Shown: piece after piece, positions 1-12,574 of the stretch
Numbering within the stretch: position 1 is the first letter of the stretch
Layout of the letters: every line of letters starts with the position of its first letter
Assembly (NCBI GenBank): GCA_949358305.1
Contig: OX442314.1
Span: 2,421,087-2,485,086 of the forward strand
Direction of reading: 5' to 3'
Length of the DNA stretch: 64,000 nucleotides
Source of the DNA: Strigamia acuminata
Lineage: Eukaryota; Arthropoda; Chilopoda; Geophilomorpha; Linotaeniidae
The notes under the pieces: model-generated
Told to the model about the DNA's origin: nothing
Seen by the model: only the letters and a program-made list of their open reading frames with translations
Databases searched by the model: none
Made by a program: the position numbers and the translations under genes

Positions 1-49
1 GTCATTTTAGAAAGGTAGAAATTGAAATTTGAATTGCAGTTTGATTTAC

Positions 50-3000
50 CTGGGATGAGAAAGTGCAGACTAAGTAATCGCTCATAGATAAGAAGTGAAC
101 GTCTAAAATGATTCCGCGCAAGGAGGAATCGGTGTAGCGTGTTGCCATGGCAGCACTTTTGGATATGTTTGGATCACCCACAAATTCAAAACCGGGGAAA
201 CTGTTTTCGAAACAATCTTTCATTAATATTAACAAAGGATGTAGCAATTTTTCATGCTCCAATAAACTTAATATCATTTTTTTCTAAGACAGACTTTGGT
301 GTGGCCCTTATAAAACCGGCCGGACAATACAAGGAGGGTTACTAAGGGTTTCTCAATTAAATATAGATTAATCATTAGTTGTGGGTAATGTTGTTTAATT
401 AACGTTTCTGGTGCAATTTTTTCCACTCTTTCGTTCTCGAGATATTTGCGATTTCAGTAAATTTTTGTCCCAATTTAATTTGCCAAGTTTGATTCCGCTA
501 GTCATTCCTGAATTTCAATTTTTGTGGAACTTTTGTGGATTTGTTTAGCGGTACCAGTACAGGTAAACAGAACTTTTCAAAAAGTACCACATCTCCTGGT
601 ATTGGTACTTTAGGTAAAACTTCACAAAATTTCAGAAAGTCTAGCAAAATCTCGCAAAATCTCACAAGATCTGAAGAAATTCTAAAAGTAGCAGAAAATC
701 TGAATGACTACCGGTAGTGCAATCAAACTTGGCAAATTCGGTCAGAAATTGATTACAGTCGCAAATATCTCGAGAACAAAAGCTCCGATCGTCAAAAACT
801 AAACACGAAACGAAAGAGCAGAAAAAACTGCACTAGAAACGATAATTAAACAACACTGCCCATAACTAGTAATTGATGTATATTTAATTTAACAGTGTAT
901 TCATTCTTTTAAACACCCTGTATTGTCAGGCTGGGTTTATTTTGAGAAGCTGGTCAAAATTAAATACAAATGTGTGAAATTTGGTTGAAATTCATTAAAA
1001 ATTTGTGAAATTTGGTTGAAATTCATTAAAAATTTGTGAAATTTGGTTGAAATTCATTGAAAATTTGTGAAATTTGGTTGAAATTCATTAAAAATTTGTG
1101 AAATTTGGTTGAAATTCATTAAAAATTTGTGAAATTTGGTTGAAATTCATTAAAAATTTGTGAAATTTGATCAAAAATCAGCAAATATTTGTGAAATTTA
1201 GACGAAATTCAACTACATTTTGTGAAATTTAAACAAACGAGGTGTCTATTTCCCCAACGTTGGGGGAAATAGTCGGCCCTCACTGGCCAGACTATTTTCC
1301 CCAACAATCTGTTTGTGTACGGTATGGGGAAATAACATTTACCTTATTTTCCCTAACGTTGGGGGAAATAGTCGGCCTTCTTGGGGCCGGCTATTTCCCC
1401 ACACAATATGATTATGTCCACTCAACATTGATTGGTCGAGTGAGTCCATGTTCAGATTATTTCGTTCAGATTTGCCACGTTAATAATAATAGGCCGTGGA
1501 TATTCCCACAAACGTTTGTGGGAATAGACATGTGTCTATTCCCACAAACGTTTGTGGGAATAGACAATGCGATAATAATAACCATTGGAATGTTGTTTCC
1601 GGCAAAATTGGGGAAAGTGCTATCGTTATAAACGTGTACGATTCACTTCTGAGTGATGTACAAGATAAAAACATTTCTGTTGTTAGTAGTTTGGTTCGGT
1701 TATGTAATGACTCATTGAAATTGAATGTACAGGTACAAAGTTGTATAAAGCAAAAAAAATTCATGATTGTGGGTCATTTGCAATTGCAAATGCTTTGTTT
1801 CTCTGTGATAATAAGAATCCCAAATATTCGGTATACGGCATATTCGGCAAAACATTATAATCATATTGTGTGGGGAAATAGCCGGCCCCAAGAAGGCCGA
1901 CTATTTCCCCCAACGTAGGGGGAAATAAAGTACATGTTATTTCCCCCAATGTTAGGGGAAATAGCCTCACAAAATTCATCAAAAATTTGTGAAATTTGGT
2001 CTAAATTTATTAAAAACTTAGGAAATTTGGTCGGAATTCATTAAAAATTCATCAAAAATTCATGAAATTTGTTCAAAATTCACCAAAACCAGATATTCCA
2101 CAAAACAAGCAAAATCCATCTATAACTCCAACAATTTTGGATCCACCCACCACACCTAACTTATAAGTTATTAATCTAAACAAAACAACCTTCTCTTGGC
2201 TTCAGCAAACACGTTGGGATCATCCGAAGCCAGATAAATCCTCTTCTCCGTCACGTTTTGCCTCAGCGCGAGCTGCTGATAAAACTCCCCCGCATGCACC
2301 ATGTACTCGTGAAGTTTATGAAAAGCCGCTTCCGTCCCCACTTTGTCCGTGCGTCGAACATGAATTCTAAACCAAAAAAACCAAAAAACAATCAACAAAA
2401 ACTCAAAAAACTGCTCGAAAACCTCCAAACCCGACGATCGGCTTCTTGAATCCGAGTTTGTCCGTCATCTCGTCAATATTTGCCTGCAAATTCAGTTGCG
2501 GGCGCAATAAATACTTAAGAAACTGTCCGACCCACCACACGATCGGGTCCCCGTGCAAGCGCTGCATGCGGGCGGCCAAATCGCGAGGAATCGCCAAAGG
2601 TAAGTAGTCGGGGCGCGGCGAGATCGAGTCGATGATTGGCAGGTCCAGGACGGGCGCATCCTTGTAGCCCGGCCACATGGCGCTCGCCACCCCCATCGTG
2701 GACGTGCACGAGTCGCTGACGGGTTTGAACACGCTCTCCCAGCCGTCCTTGTTGTAGCGCCAGCCCTTGGAGTTGAGGATGAGCGTGCGCCCCGTGCCGT
2801 ACGCCATGATGAAGCAGTAGACCACGTGGTGGATCTGGCAGCCGTAGCCGCAGCCTTTGTTTAAGTTGCAGTTGAGTTTCTTGGCGTTGGTGCAGTCTTT
2901 TGGGTTCTGGAAGGGATTCGGGATGAGTTTGTGGCGGTGAAATGGTTGGAGAGTACCTGAAGGCGGTGCAGTCGGCGTTGGATTAAATCGCTCAACGATT

Positions 3001-4439
3001 TCGCCTCGCGCTGCCGCCAGTCGCCCAGGCCGTCGATGTTGCTCAGTGTTGCCAGGTCGTTTAAAATTACCCTGGAAGATTTAAAAGACGAATTGAATTA
3101 GTTGGTTTTCATTTAGAATTGGGTTTTTACAGGGAGAAATTTTGTAATTTTTAATTTAAGGAAAAATTAAATTGTATTTTTGTAGCAAAAAATTAATGAT
3201 TAAAAGAAAAAGTTATATTACTGCAGGAAAAATTAAATTTCTACAGGAATAATTAAATTTGTGCAGGAAAAATTAAATTTGTGCTGGAAAAAAATCAATT
3301 CTCGAAGAAATTTGCATTTTTACACTAAAAATTAAATTTTTACACTAAAAATTTAAATTTTACACTAAAAATTATAGTTTTACACTAAAAATTTAAATTT
3401 TACATTAAAAATTATAGTTTTACATTAAAAATTATAATTTTACACTAAAAATTATAGTTTTACACCAAAAAAGTGCATTTTTACACTAAAAATTAGTTTT
3501 ACACCAAAAAAGTGTATTTTAAACCAAAATTTAAAACACTACAGCTAAAATTAAATTTCTGTAGCAAAAAAAAGTATTTCCCAGCAAAAACTGCATTTCT
3601 ATAGCAAGATTTGTATTTGTACAGCAAGATTTGCCTTTGTACAGCAAGATTTTTTACACAAAACAATGCATTTTTACACACAAATTAAATTTATGCATCT
3701 AAATAACATTAATGCACCTGAAAGTTCAATTTCATTTTCGCCCGGAAACATAATTTTGCTAAAAGATGTATTTTTCCGAGAGAGATCACCAACTTTATCG
3801 CTCAAAACTACTCGTGTTTGTAACCTGTACCTTTTGTATTGAGTTTCTAATCGTATCATTTTATCCATTTTGATTTTCGTCTTATCATCGCCCGTCTTCG
3901 CTTTCAACACTTTCAATTCGTTTTTCGTATACAGCCACATTTCGTTCACCTGGTTTATAATTCGGCGTCGGGTGTTCTCGAATTTCGCGCTCGGATCGCA
4001 CACGGTATTCGTAGAACCACCTAAAAAAAAATCCAAATAAAAATGCAAAAAAACCAATTAAAAATATTCAATTTACTCTCAGCCTTATGCAACAATTCAT
4101 TCGCCTTGTTGAGCTTTTCGTGCAAATCGTCCAGCAATTGATCTTTCGACTTGTCCACGTCAACAATCCTAAACAAACGCAAACAAACGTAAACAAACGT
4201 AAACAATGAAATTTAAATGTTTGATTTTTCGTTTGATTTTACTTGAATTCTAAGAGAATTGCCCTGAGTTCGTCGTTCTGTCGTTTGAGTAACTCCAGTT
4301 CGTTCATGGCTTTGGTGAGCCGCCGTGTGATGTGCTCGTCGTTCTCGTTGCTATGCAGAATTGGTCCCGTCATGAGAAGGATGATTATCAGCCACACGGC
4401 CAGGAGAACCACGATAGCTTTTCCCACACCCACAGCCAT
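50..4439 (-). CDS. FUT8: Alpha-1,6-fucosyltransferase (FUT8), 3' end outside window
   Basis: Golgi type II enzyme that adds core fucose from GDP-fucose to the innermost GlcNAc of N-glycans. Coding exons, 5' to 3': 4243-4439, 4077-4168, 3831-4020, 2957-3071, 2431-2906, 2190-2366 and 50-200. All junctions are GT-AG and keep frame, giving 466 codons. The start is ATG at 4439, followed by a short cytoplasmic stretch and a membrane anchor near residues 8-26. A coiled-coil stem covers the next exons. The catalytic region carries [13 protein letters not shown], the donor-binding motif [15 protein letters not shown] (exon 2190-2366), YLASDDP and [11 protein letters not shown]. The last visible residues are CTFSSQ. 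About 110 C-terminal residues, including the SH3 domain of this family, lie left of position 1. The intron 201-2189 holds two foldback elements and a minisatellite. Family identity is seen directly in long colinear similarity; only the missing end is uncertain. Confidence 0.96.
303..945. mobile_element. Foldback MITE-like element, family A copy 1
   Basis: Long imperfect terminal inverted repeats face each other. The left arm starts at the stretch containing GACAATACAAGGAGGGTTA, and the right arm is its reverse complement near 915-940. Similarity continues inward almost to the centre: both arms carry the stretch ending TTCTCGAGATATTTGCG and, further in, TTGCCAAGTTTGATT. No reading frame of substance is present, so this is non-autonomous. 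It sits in a FUT8 intron. A second copy of the same termini is at 33555-34308. Confidence 0.75.
966..1215. repeat. Minisatellite, 31-bp unit, FUT8 intron
   Basis: About seven to eight tandem copies of a 31-bp unit beginning GTGAAATTTGGTTGAAATTC, followed by ATTAAAAATTT. Outer copies are degenerate. Related degenerate units resume at 1975-2080, on the far side of element B, so the element appears to have inserted into the array. Confidence 0.85.
1239..1968. mobile_element. Foldback element B with nested palindromes
   Basis: The ends are inverted (GTCTATTTCCCC on the left, GGGGAAATAG on the right). The sequence around 1320-1420 is repeated in reverse complement at 1855-1965; both carry the AGTCGGCCTTCTTGGGGCC stretch. 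Individual blocks are themselves palindromes centred on AACGTT. Two internal perfect 26-bp palindromes of a TTCCCACAAACGTTTGTG type lie at 1501-1526 and 1537-1562. There is no credible coding capacity. It interrupts the 31-bp array in the FUT8 intron. Confidence 0.75.
3160..3680. repeat. Degenerate 20-bp minisatellite, FUT8 intron
   Basis: Tandem units of about 20 bp, typically TTTACACTAAAAATTATAGT, decay toward both ends. The array fills the FUT8 intron between exons 2957-3071 and 3831-4020. Confidence 0.75.
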
Positions 4440-7378
4440 GCTTGCAAATTAACACTTTCTCGTCTTTCGTGCGTTCCGGGGCTTGTTTTGAGTTTTACCT
4501 CGTGTTGTTTGACGTCTAAGTGAGAAATGTTGCTTCTTGCGGAGACGGCATTTCGCCAATTCTCGTTTTGCGAGAGAAAAACGCCAGCGCGACCTTACGC
4601 GGTCGCAGCTGCATTTTCTCCTTTCCTCCTTTTCTCTCTTGACCCGACGCGCCAGGCGCGATTAAGCGATCGAAAGCTCGTGAGGAGATTTTTAAACGGG
4701 TGATTATTACTGAGTAGAATGCGACAACACGATCATGCAGGATGTAAAAAAGCTATTCGAAATCAGATTTCATGCAATAAAATATTTACTCCGTTCAAAC
4801 TGACCAACAAGTGACGCCACCTGTCGCGCGCCGAAGTCATCGAAACGAGTCGATTGATTTTATTCGATCTTGTAAAAATTGTAAAATGAAGAAAGAAAAC
4901 AAAGGAAATCAATAAATTTATCAACAATTAAGATTAGAGAACTTATATTTCGATTTGATTTATTTCTAACGAAGGTATTCGCGTTCAAACTCTCAAAAAG
5001 AAAGGAAATGAAAATCACCTTTTAGAGAAACCCGGGGTATTTTTAACACGAATATAACGTATATATTTTGATGCGCAATTCTGGGAAATATGGCTCGACA
5101 AGAAAGAAATGGCCAAATGGGTGGGCCAGAAGACTCGGTGATTTGTGTTTTGACACGTGCTCGTGACCCCATAATCTGAATGCCGGTCGGAGGTGGGATT
5201 GGGAACAGATGGATGAACAGGTGCCGGCCAGAAACATCGTGCGCGCCGCTTTATTTATTTATTTATTATTTCAAATTTTATTTCTTTTTTCTCCATTAAA
5301 TTTTACCGACATGTGTTATGTATAGAGAAATTTCAGACTCATGCATTACCGTATATTTTATTCAACTCAATCAAGTAATTAAAAATATATATTCACATTC
5401 ATCATTATCCGCAAACAGATTAATTCAATAATCCCATTGAGACAGGAATTAACTCGTCTTATTGACACCACGCGTCGCCCCGTTGGCTTCCCTGCCAAGT
5501 CTGCAGGTGCAAAACTCAGCCGCGCCAAAGCTGAGAGATTAATCCCAAGACGAACATTCTAGAAAATTTTCCATATTCATTGCAGCGAATTTGTCCTGTG
5601 ATTGTGACGTATAAGACGCCATCTGTCGTCGCAATCTTAAAACCTTTTGCGGGCAAATGCCGGACAGCTAACATCTTGCATTTACATTTTTAGCGGACAT
5701 TATAAAGCGGTACTTTTATATTTTATGTTGAAGTTAAAAATAATGTCTGAATATTATTTATATAGGGAAACGGTGGCGCCATCTGTGTTTCCTAGTTGGT
5801 GTGAACTAGGGATTTTTAAATAAGTTTTCCATTTCTATTCGTGGCTCTTTCTCTTCAAACTAGCGTCAATAAATGTATTTGTGAATCTGGCCCAGAAATG
5901 AATTTGTTTATTACTTTTTTTATTGACATTAATGACGTCATGAATGTAATTAGCTATATAGTTGAGATATACAGAAAAAAAAGTTAAATTAATTCATATA
6001 AGGCGATATTCGGAGTTGAAAGAACACTACTAATAAGCCTAAGAGGATGTTATCGTACGAGATTCGAGACTCGTCGCAATTCCATTCAAGTTGTGAAAAG
6101 CCTCGGCAAACTTGAGAATCAATTCAAAATTCAAGTTGGCGCGAAAAAAGCGATCGGAATTTCCTTTCAGGCTATTCATTCATACCATATTCTATAAAAA
6201 AAATAAATAGATAAATAAATAAAAACTCAATTTCAAAAATGGAAGAAAAACGGAATGCATACCGGGTTTTAGCAACACCCTATTGATTGCCATGTCGATT
6301 GCCAGCCATTGCAGCGGGGTGTTGCTACAACCCGTAACGCTCTCAATTTTTCTAGCTGAAAAATTCCACGCACCCTTGTAAAGCTGGCGGGAAAATGTTG
6401 CAAGATTTCCAAAATATTCGAAATTTAGCGAGTTGTCTGGCATATCGTGCTACTAGCGGGCGCGGGCTGCGGATGCCCGCAACACAACTCCCTTAATCTA
6501 TCTTTAAGTTACGGAGTCGTGTTGGGACCATCCGCTTCTCAGAGCCATCGAATCAAATGATAGAAAGGGGTGAGGAGGGGAAATGGTCTACACAACGTCG
6601 TTCGTCGGTTACCACCTGCAAAACGATCCATTTTTATTGAGTATAAAATGAAATGTTAATACAGCAGAGTCAATTATCCGAACGATGAATTTTTTTAGCG
6701 ATTTTTTAATCGTGTGTAGGCATTACCGTTTGTGGGCTAAAACCGTTGATTTTTGAAACGTCACAATGACAAACTTTTGTCAGAGCGGTGTTGCAGTTTT
6801 TACGGTACGGTGATTTTTATCCGAAGTGGTGTTCGACTTCCAAATCTTTTACTTGAAAGGCATTCTGTATCCAAATCTTCTACCGTGTGACGTGACCAAC
6901 TGCCACCAGCTGGCAATATTATCAGGTTGATCCTCAGCAGCTCCTACGACAGCGTCGCCACGCCGATTGTCTGGGTCGCTTTCACAGCCAGTTCGGAGGT
7001 GGTCGCAGCGCGACCGTTCACCTTGCTGGTTGCTGAACAACTCTTTGGTCCCTACGGGGCCCAACCACTTTCGGAAGGGGCGACTTCCGGGGCCCGATCC
7101 TGCTGACCAAAGGCCCGCATCTCCACCTGGTTGCGAAGGACCGCAACAGGCTTGCGCGAGAGACGAGAGGCGCTGGAGCTGCGCCAAGTGCATTGCTGTT
7201 GCAGTGCAGCGACCCTGTGCGCAGGGGCAGCTGGTCACAGTCGGAGGATTTTGCAAGGGGTCAGTCTGTGGCAAGACCGCCTCATCTGACCTAGCACGGC
7301 ATAGCACACCATTTCCAAATCTTTTCCCGAAACGGCATTCCGAAGAGTTGTGGTATACTTCACCCCTAAGTCTCCCAA
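4440..7378. other. Intergenic region between FUT8 start and the small gene at 7379
   Basis: No gene can be supported here. 4440-4700 is the presumed FUT8 promoter and 5' UTR side, moderately GC-rich. A CRE-like TGACGTCA lies near 5935. An imperfect inverted repeat at about 6263-6335 pairs a GGGTTTTAGCAACACCC arm with GGGTGTTGCTACAACCC. 6840-7340 holds a dispersed repeat. Isolated open frames (for example 6192-6443 and 5043-5237, both minus) have no family similarity I recognise and no matching downstream exon. Confidence 0.6.
6870..7290 (-). repeat. Dispersed repeat J, copy 1 (SINE/retroelement-like fragment)
   Basis: Read on the minus strand it contains CACAGACTGACCCCTTGCA and, about 300 bp later, GGAGCTGCTGAG followed by ATAATATTGCCAG. 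Both blocks recur in the same order on the plus strand at about 54730-54840. It is flanked on each side (about 7310-7345 and 6838-6870) by a copy of a roughly 40-bp sequence containing AAAAGATTTGGAA, which may be a duplicated flank. It is GC-richer than its surroundings and is open in one minus frame for 247 codons, probably by composition. Confidence 0.5.
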
Positions 7379-9001
7379 TTAGTTTGGATAATCGACGCTT
7401 ACTGTATTGCAATGTAAATTTGACCTTATGACGCTTCTGAGTGGTTTGGACGACCACACGAAAGTCCTTTTGATCGGCGACAAGAAACTGTTTCTCAGCG
7501 CGCTCGCTCTGGCTCCGTACGGGTCCCTGAACATCGGCATCTCGTACCACCACGGCTCTCTTCGGAGGGCTGGGCTCATTGATGAGTACCACGGGGGAAT
7601 TCTTCGCGCTGGTCTTGTGTACGGAAACCCTGAGAGATACAAATGGAAAACGAAACTGAAAATTGGAAATTGAAAATTGGAATAAAACTTACCTGCCATA
7701 CCCAACGGCGAGCGAACTCGGTAAGGGTATCTGAGCTCCTGGTCGGAAACCACCGGGTAGTAATTATTCATCGGGAATAAACTGAACAAAACAAACAAGA
7801 AAATATTTTTAAAAAACTACGTCATTTAGAGAAAGGCTTGAAATTTTTTTAAAATTATAAATCGTCGCCAGAGTGCACCACTATCGCACTTTCTTTTGTT
7901 TACCAACAGCTGAAAATCGCCAGTAAAAGCATAAACTAAAACAGTTTCATAGAGAATTAAATTCTCTACGAAATAAGCCTAGTTTCAGAATTTACCGAAG
8001 CCTTTTTCATTTCAAACAAAACGATTTTAGATTCAAGTGGATAATTTGGCAACCATTTTAGTTTTAGTCGGCACCAGACGGCGCAAACAACGGTGGAAGT
8101 TGAAACAAATACACAAACAAACGGTCTTGTCAAGGGAAATAAAATCCTTTAAAATAAAGAATTTAGCATTTTTATCTATTTCGTCACGTTATGATGTCAT
8201 ATGTCCACCGCTGTCGTCATTTTGCATCAATGTATGTAAAGAAACATAATCGCTTTGCAGTCAATCAGTTTTATCGTTTTTCAGTTGACGTCTCTGTCTT
8301 ATTTACTCGATTACTGTGTATATTTAACCCCTTGGAGTGTTTCCAGTTTTTTAAATAAATAAAAATAAAGATTTTTCCTACTTTTTACCGTTGGAACTCG
8401 AACAGAAAGCGCGAATGGAGAGAAATGTACAGCAAATGGAGAGCGAAAAGAAAAGAAACTTAAGTTGGTTTTAAGTTTAGAAATAAACGGGAGTGTTTGC
8501 TCGCTCTGGTGGCGAAATCGTTCTCCACAAATTCTCAATCGCCAGCACCAATTTTAATCAATGAACGAGCCACACATCAAATTAAAAAAAAAATTCCAAT
8601 TTGTAGAAAAAGCTCTTGCAAATTAGAGCATTTTTCAGTTTGGCTTTGTGCCAATCATATGGAATGCGGGAAATTGAATCTCTCTAAATATCAATCTAAT
8701 ATTGGACCACTAAACAAAAAAAAATAAACAAAAAAAAAATTCTTTCAGGGGTTTTTTAAGTATCTGTGAAACAAAAAATGTGTACGAGTCAGGAGTTAGA
8801 GGAAACTAAATATAGCTCCGTGCCGTGTTAAGTTTCATAAACAGCAAAGCAAAATCTTTGCCCAAAAATGTAAATTCGCGAGAAAAATTCGATTTTGCTT
8901 AATTCCATCACAATCTATAGACAATTTTAACAATTTTCCCACCTGTCCAAGTAACCAGCTTCTCCGGCTAGGCCGTACGGCCTCGTCCCGTGCAGATACA
9001 T
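7379..9001 (-). CDS. Small Arg/Tyr/Pro-rich protein, possibly myofilin-like muscle protein
   Basis: Three exons, 8943-9001, 7693-7781 and 7379-7629, join in frame through GT-AG introns into 132 residues. The start ATG is at 9001. It begins MYLHGTRPYGLAGEAGYLD, then has VRSPLGMAG and an aromatic/proline/arginine-rich stretch with RRIPPWYSSMSPALRREPWW; the protein ends at TAA 7379. There is no signal peptide or membrane segment. Regular W, Y, P and R spacing with intact splicing argues for a real conserved protein rather than noise. The composition recalls small arthropod thick-filament proteins such as myofilin, but I could not confirm this by alignment. A splice donor near 7395 leaves open an alternative last exon. 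Seen: exons and frame. Inferred: function. Confidence 0.6.
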
Positions 9002-9832
9002 CTCAAATTCGATGGGTTTGCGTCAAGTTTCTTCGGTTTCGGATACACCTGAATGTAACCGTCGTGTGCTCGGCACTGACCATAAAAAGCACTTGGCACA
9101 CGACTAAATGAAACTAAATTTGGAAACTCTGACATAACGATACGAATTAGACCGAAAAATCTCAAAAATCCCACTTGATTTTATGAAATATTTTTATTTT
9201 GTCAATAAACCCGGAAAATGGCGTCGATAAAACGGTCGTAATTTGAATTTGATCGGCATTTTAATCGATCTCCCTCTGTCGTCGATAGTCGTAATCTATT
9301 TTAGGCCTAACTGAAATGACTTAATAGTCGCGAATAAAAATCTCCCTCCGTCCGTTTAATAGCAACGTTTTTCGGCACTAAATACACATTTGATTGATTG
9401 ATTGACAGATCAAAGCACGAAAATACACATTTACAAAATCCAATATTTCTAAAAATTTAAAAAAAAAAAAAAAAAAAAATTAAATAAATATATTTTGTTA
9501 TCAATGTCGACATTCGTTTTAATCTATTTATCACTGAACTAGAAATATAACATTTCGAGACACGAAACAAAAGAAAACAGAAAAACAGAATAAAGAATAA
9601 TAAAAAAGCAAAGACTTAATTACATAATCATCACAAAAAACGAGCACAAAAATTGAAAAAAAGTCCTAAATGTCTAATTTTATACTCAAATAATTTACAA
9701 TTAAGCATAGAGCCAGATGCGAGTCACATGACACCGAGCTTTGTATTTTTTTGTTGTTTTTATCCATCTTTTTTAAATATTTGCATATATTTTATTTTAT
9801 TATTATTTCTTTAAATCTTAAACCCCGATTGG
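9002..9832. other. PP1 3' UTR side and spacer
   Basis: AT-rich sequence between the PP1 stop codon (9833) and the start of the small downstream gene (9001). A poly-A run lies near 9460-9478. The stretch 9002-9170 is open on the minus strand and is probably the 5' UTR of the small gene. Nothing else is recognisable. Confidence 0.6.
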
Positions 9833-11849
<2,017 letters not shown>

Positions 11850-12574
11850 TTTGATATTTCCACTCAGCTCCGAATCCTATCGGCGAATGCGATTGGCTGG
11901 CGCGCCCTCACGTATCGCGGCCACGAACCACGAGTTTAATGGCCTCCCGTTTATTTATATTTTTAAATTTTTGTTTGCTTCTTTTTTTTTGTTTTTGGGT
12001 AATAAAAACAAACAAATTCGTTCGTAACGGCAAGTACAGTTTTTTTTAATGTAATAAATAAATAGTTTATACCACAATGATATGAAAGATGACGTCATTT
12101 CACCCATTTCACGACTTTAGAGGCACAAAATTGAAAAAAATGAAAAAATTCTCAACAAAAATCTTTTTACACCCAATATATTATTGTATACAATAACAAT
12201 ATAATCATTGTTTGGTTTGTAAACGACAAAAATATTCGCTATCGACTGATATGATTCGGAATAACACGCATAAACATCATCTTTTTTGTTTTCCAACGCT
12301 AAATACATCAAATATTTTTATATTTTTATATTTTTATATATATATTTCGTATTTTTATATTTTTTAAAAAAGAAAACAACTTTATTTTTTTTGTGACACT
12401 TGAAAAACGACAATAGGTATTGAAAAATAAGAAAATAAAAATAATTGTCGATATTGTTGTACCTCCGCTCGTTAAATCGAAGGACATCGAGTTGAATAAT
12501 TAAAATGTACAGAGAGAGACGGGCAAAAGAAAACGAGAGATTAAAAGGACACGAATGGAAGATTGGAGACTCTC
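11850..12574. other. PP1 promoter side and K2P 3' flank
   Basis: The PP1 start (11849) and the K2P stop (12575) bound this stretch. The PP1-proximal 150 bp are GC-richer and are the likely promoter. A TGACGTCA (CRE-like) occurs near 12090. The rest is AT-rich and presumably K2P 3' UTR. No coding exon is recognised. Confidence 0.55.

Noticed and set aside
6192-6443. Minus-strand open frame that could be a first exon ending at a GTATGC donor
   Set aside because: No downstream exon in matching phase before FUT8, and the stretch contains an inverted repeat with GCAACACCC arms, so a repeat origin is likelier.
6870-7592. 247-codon minus-strand open frame overlapping the small gene's last exon
   Set aside because: It reads a different frame of exon 7379-7629 and then the dispersed repeat; the other frame joins cleanly with two upstream exons.
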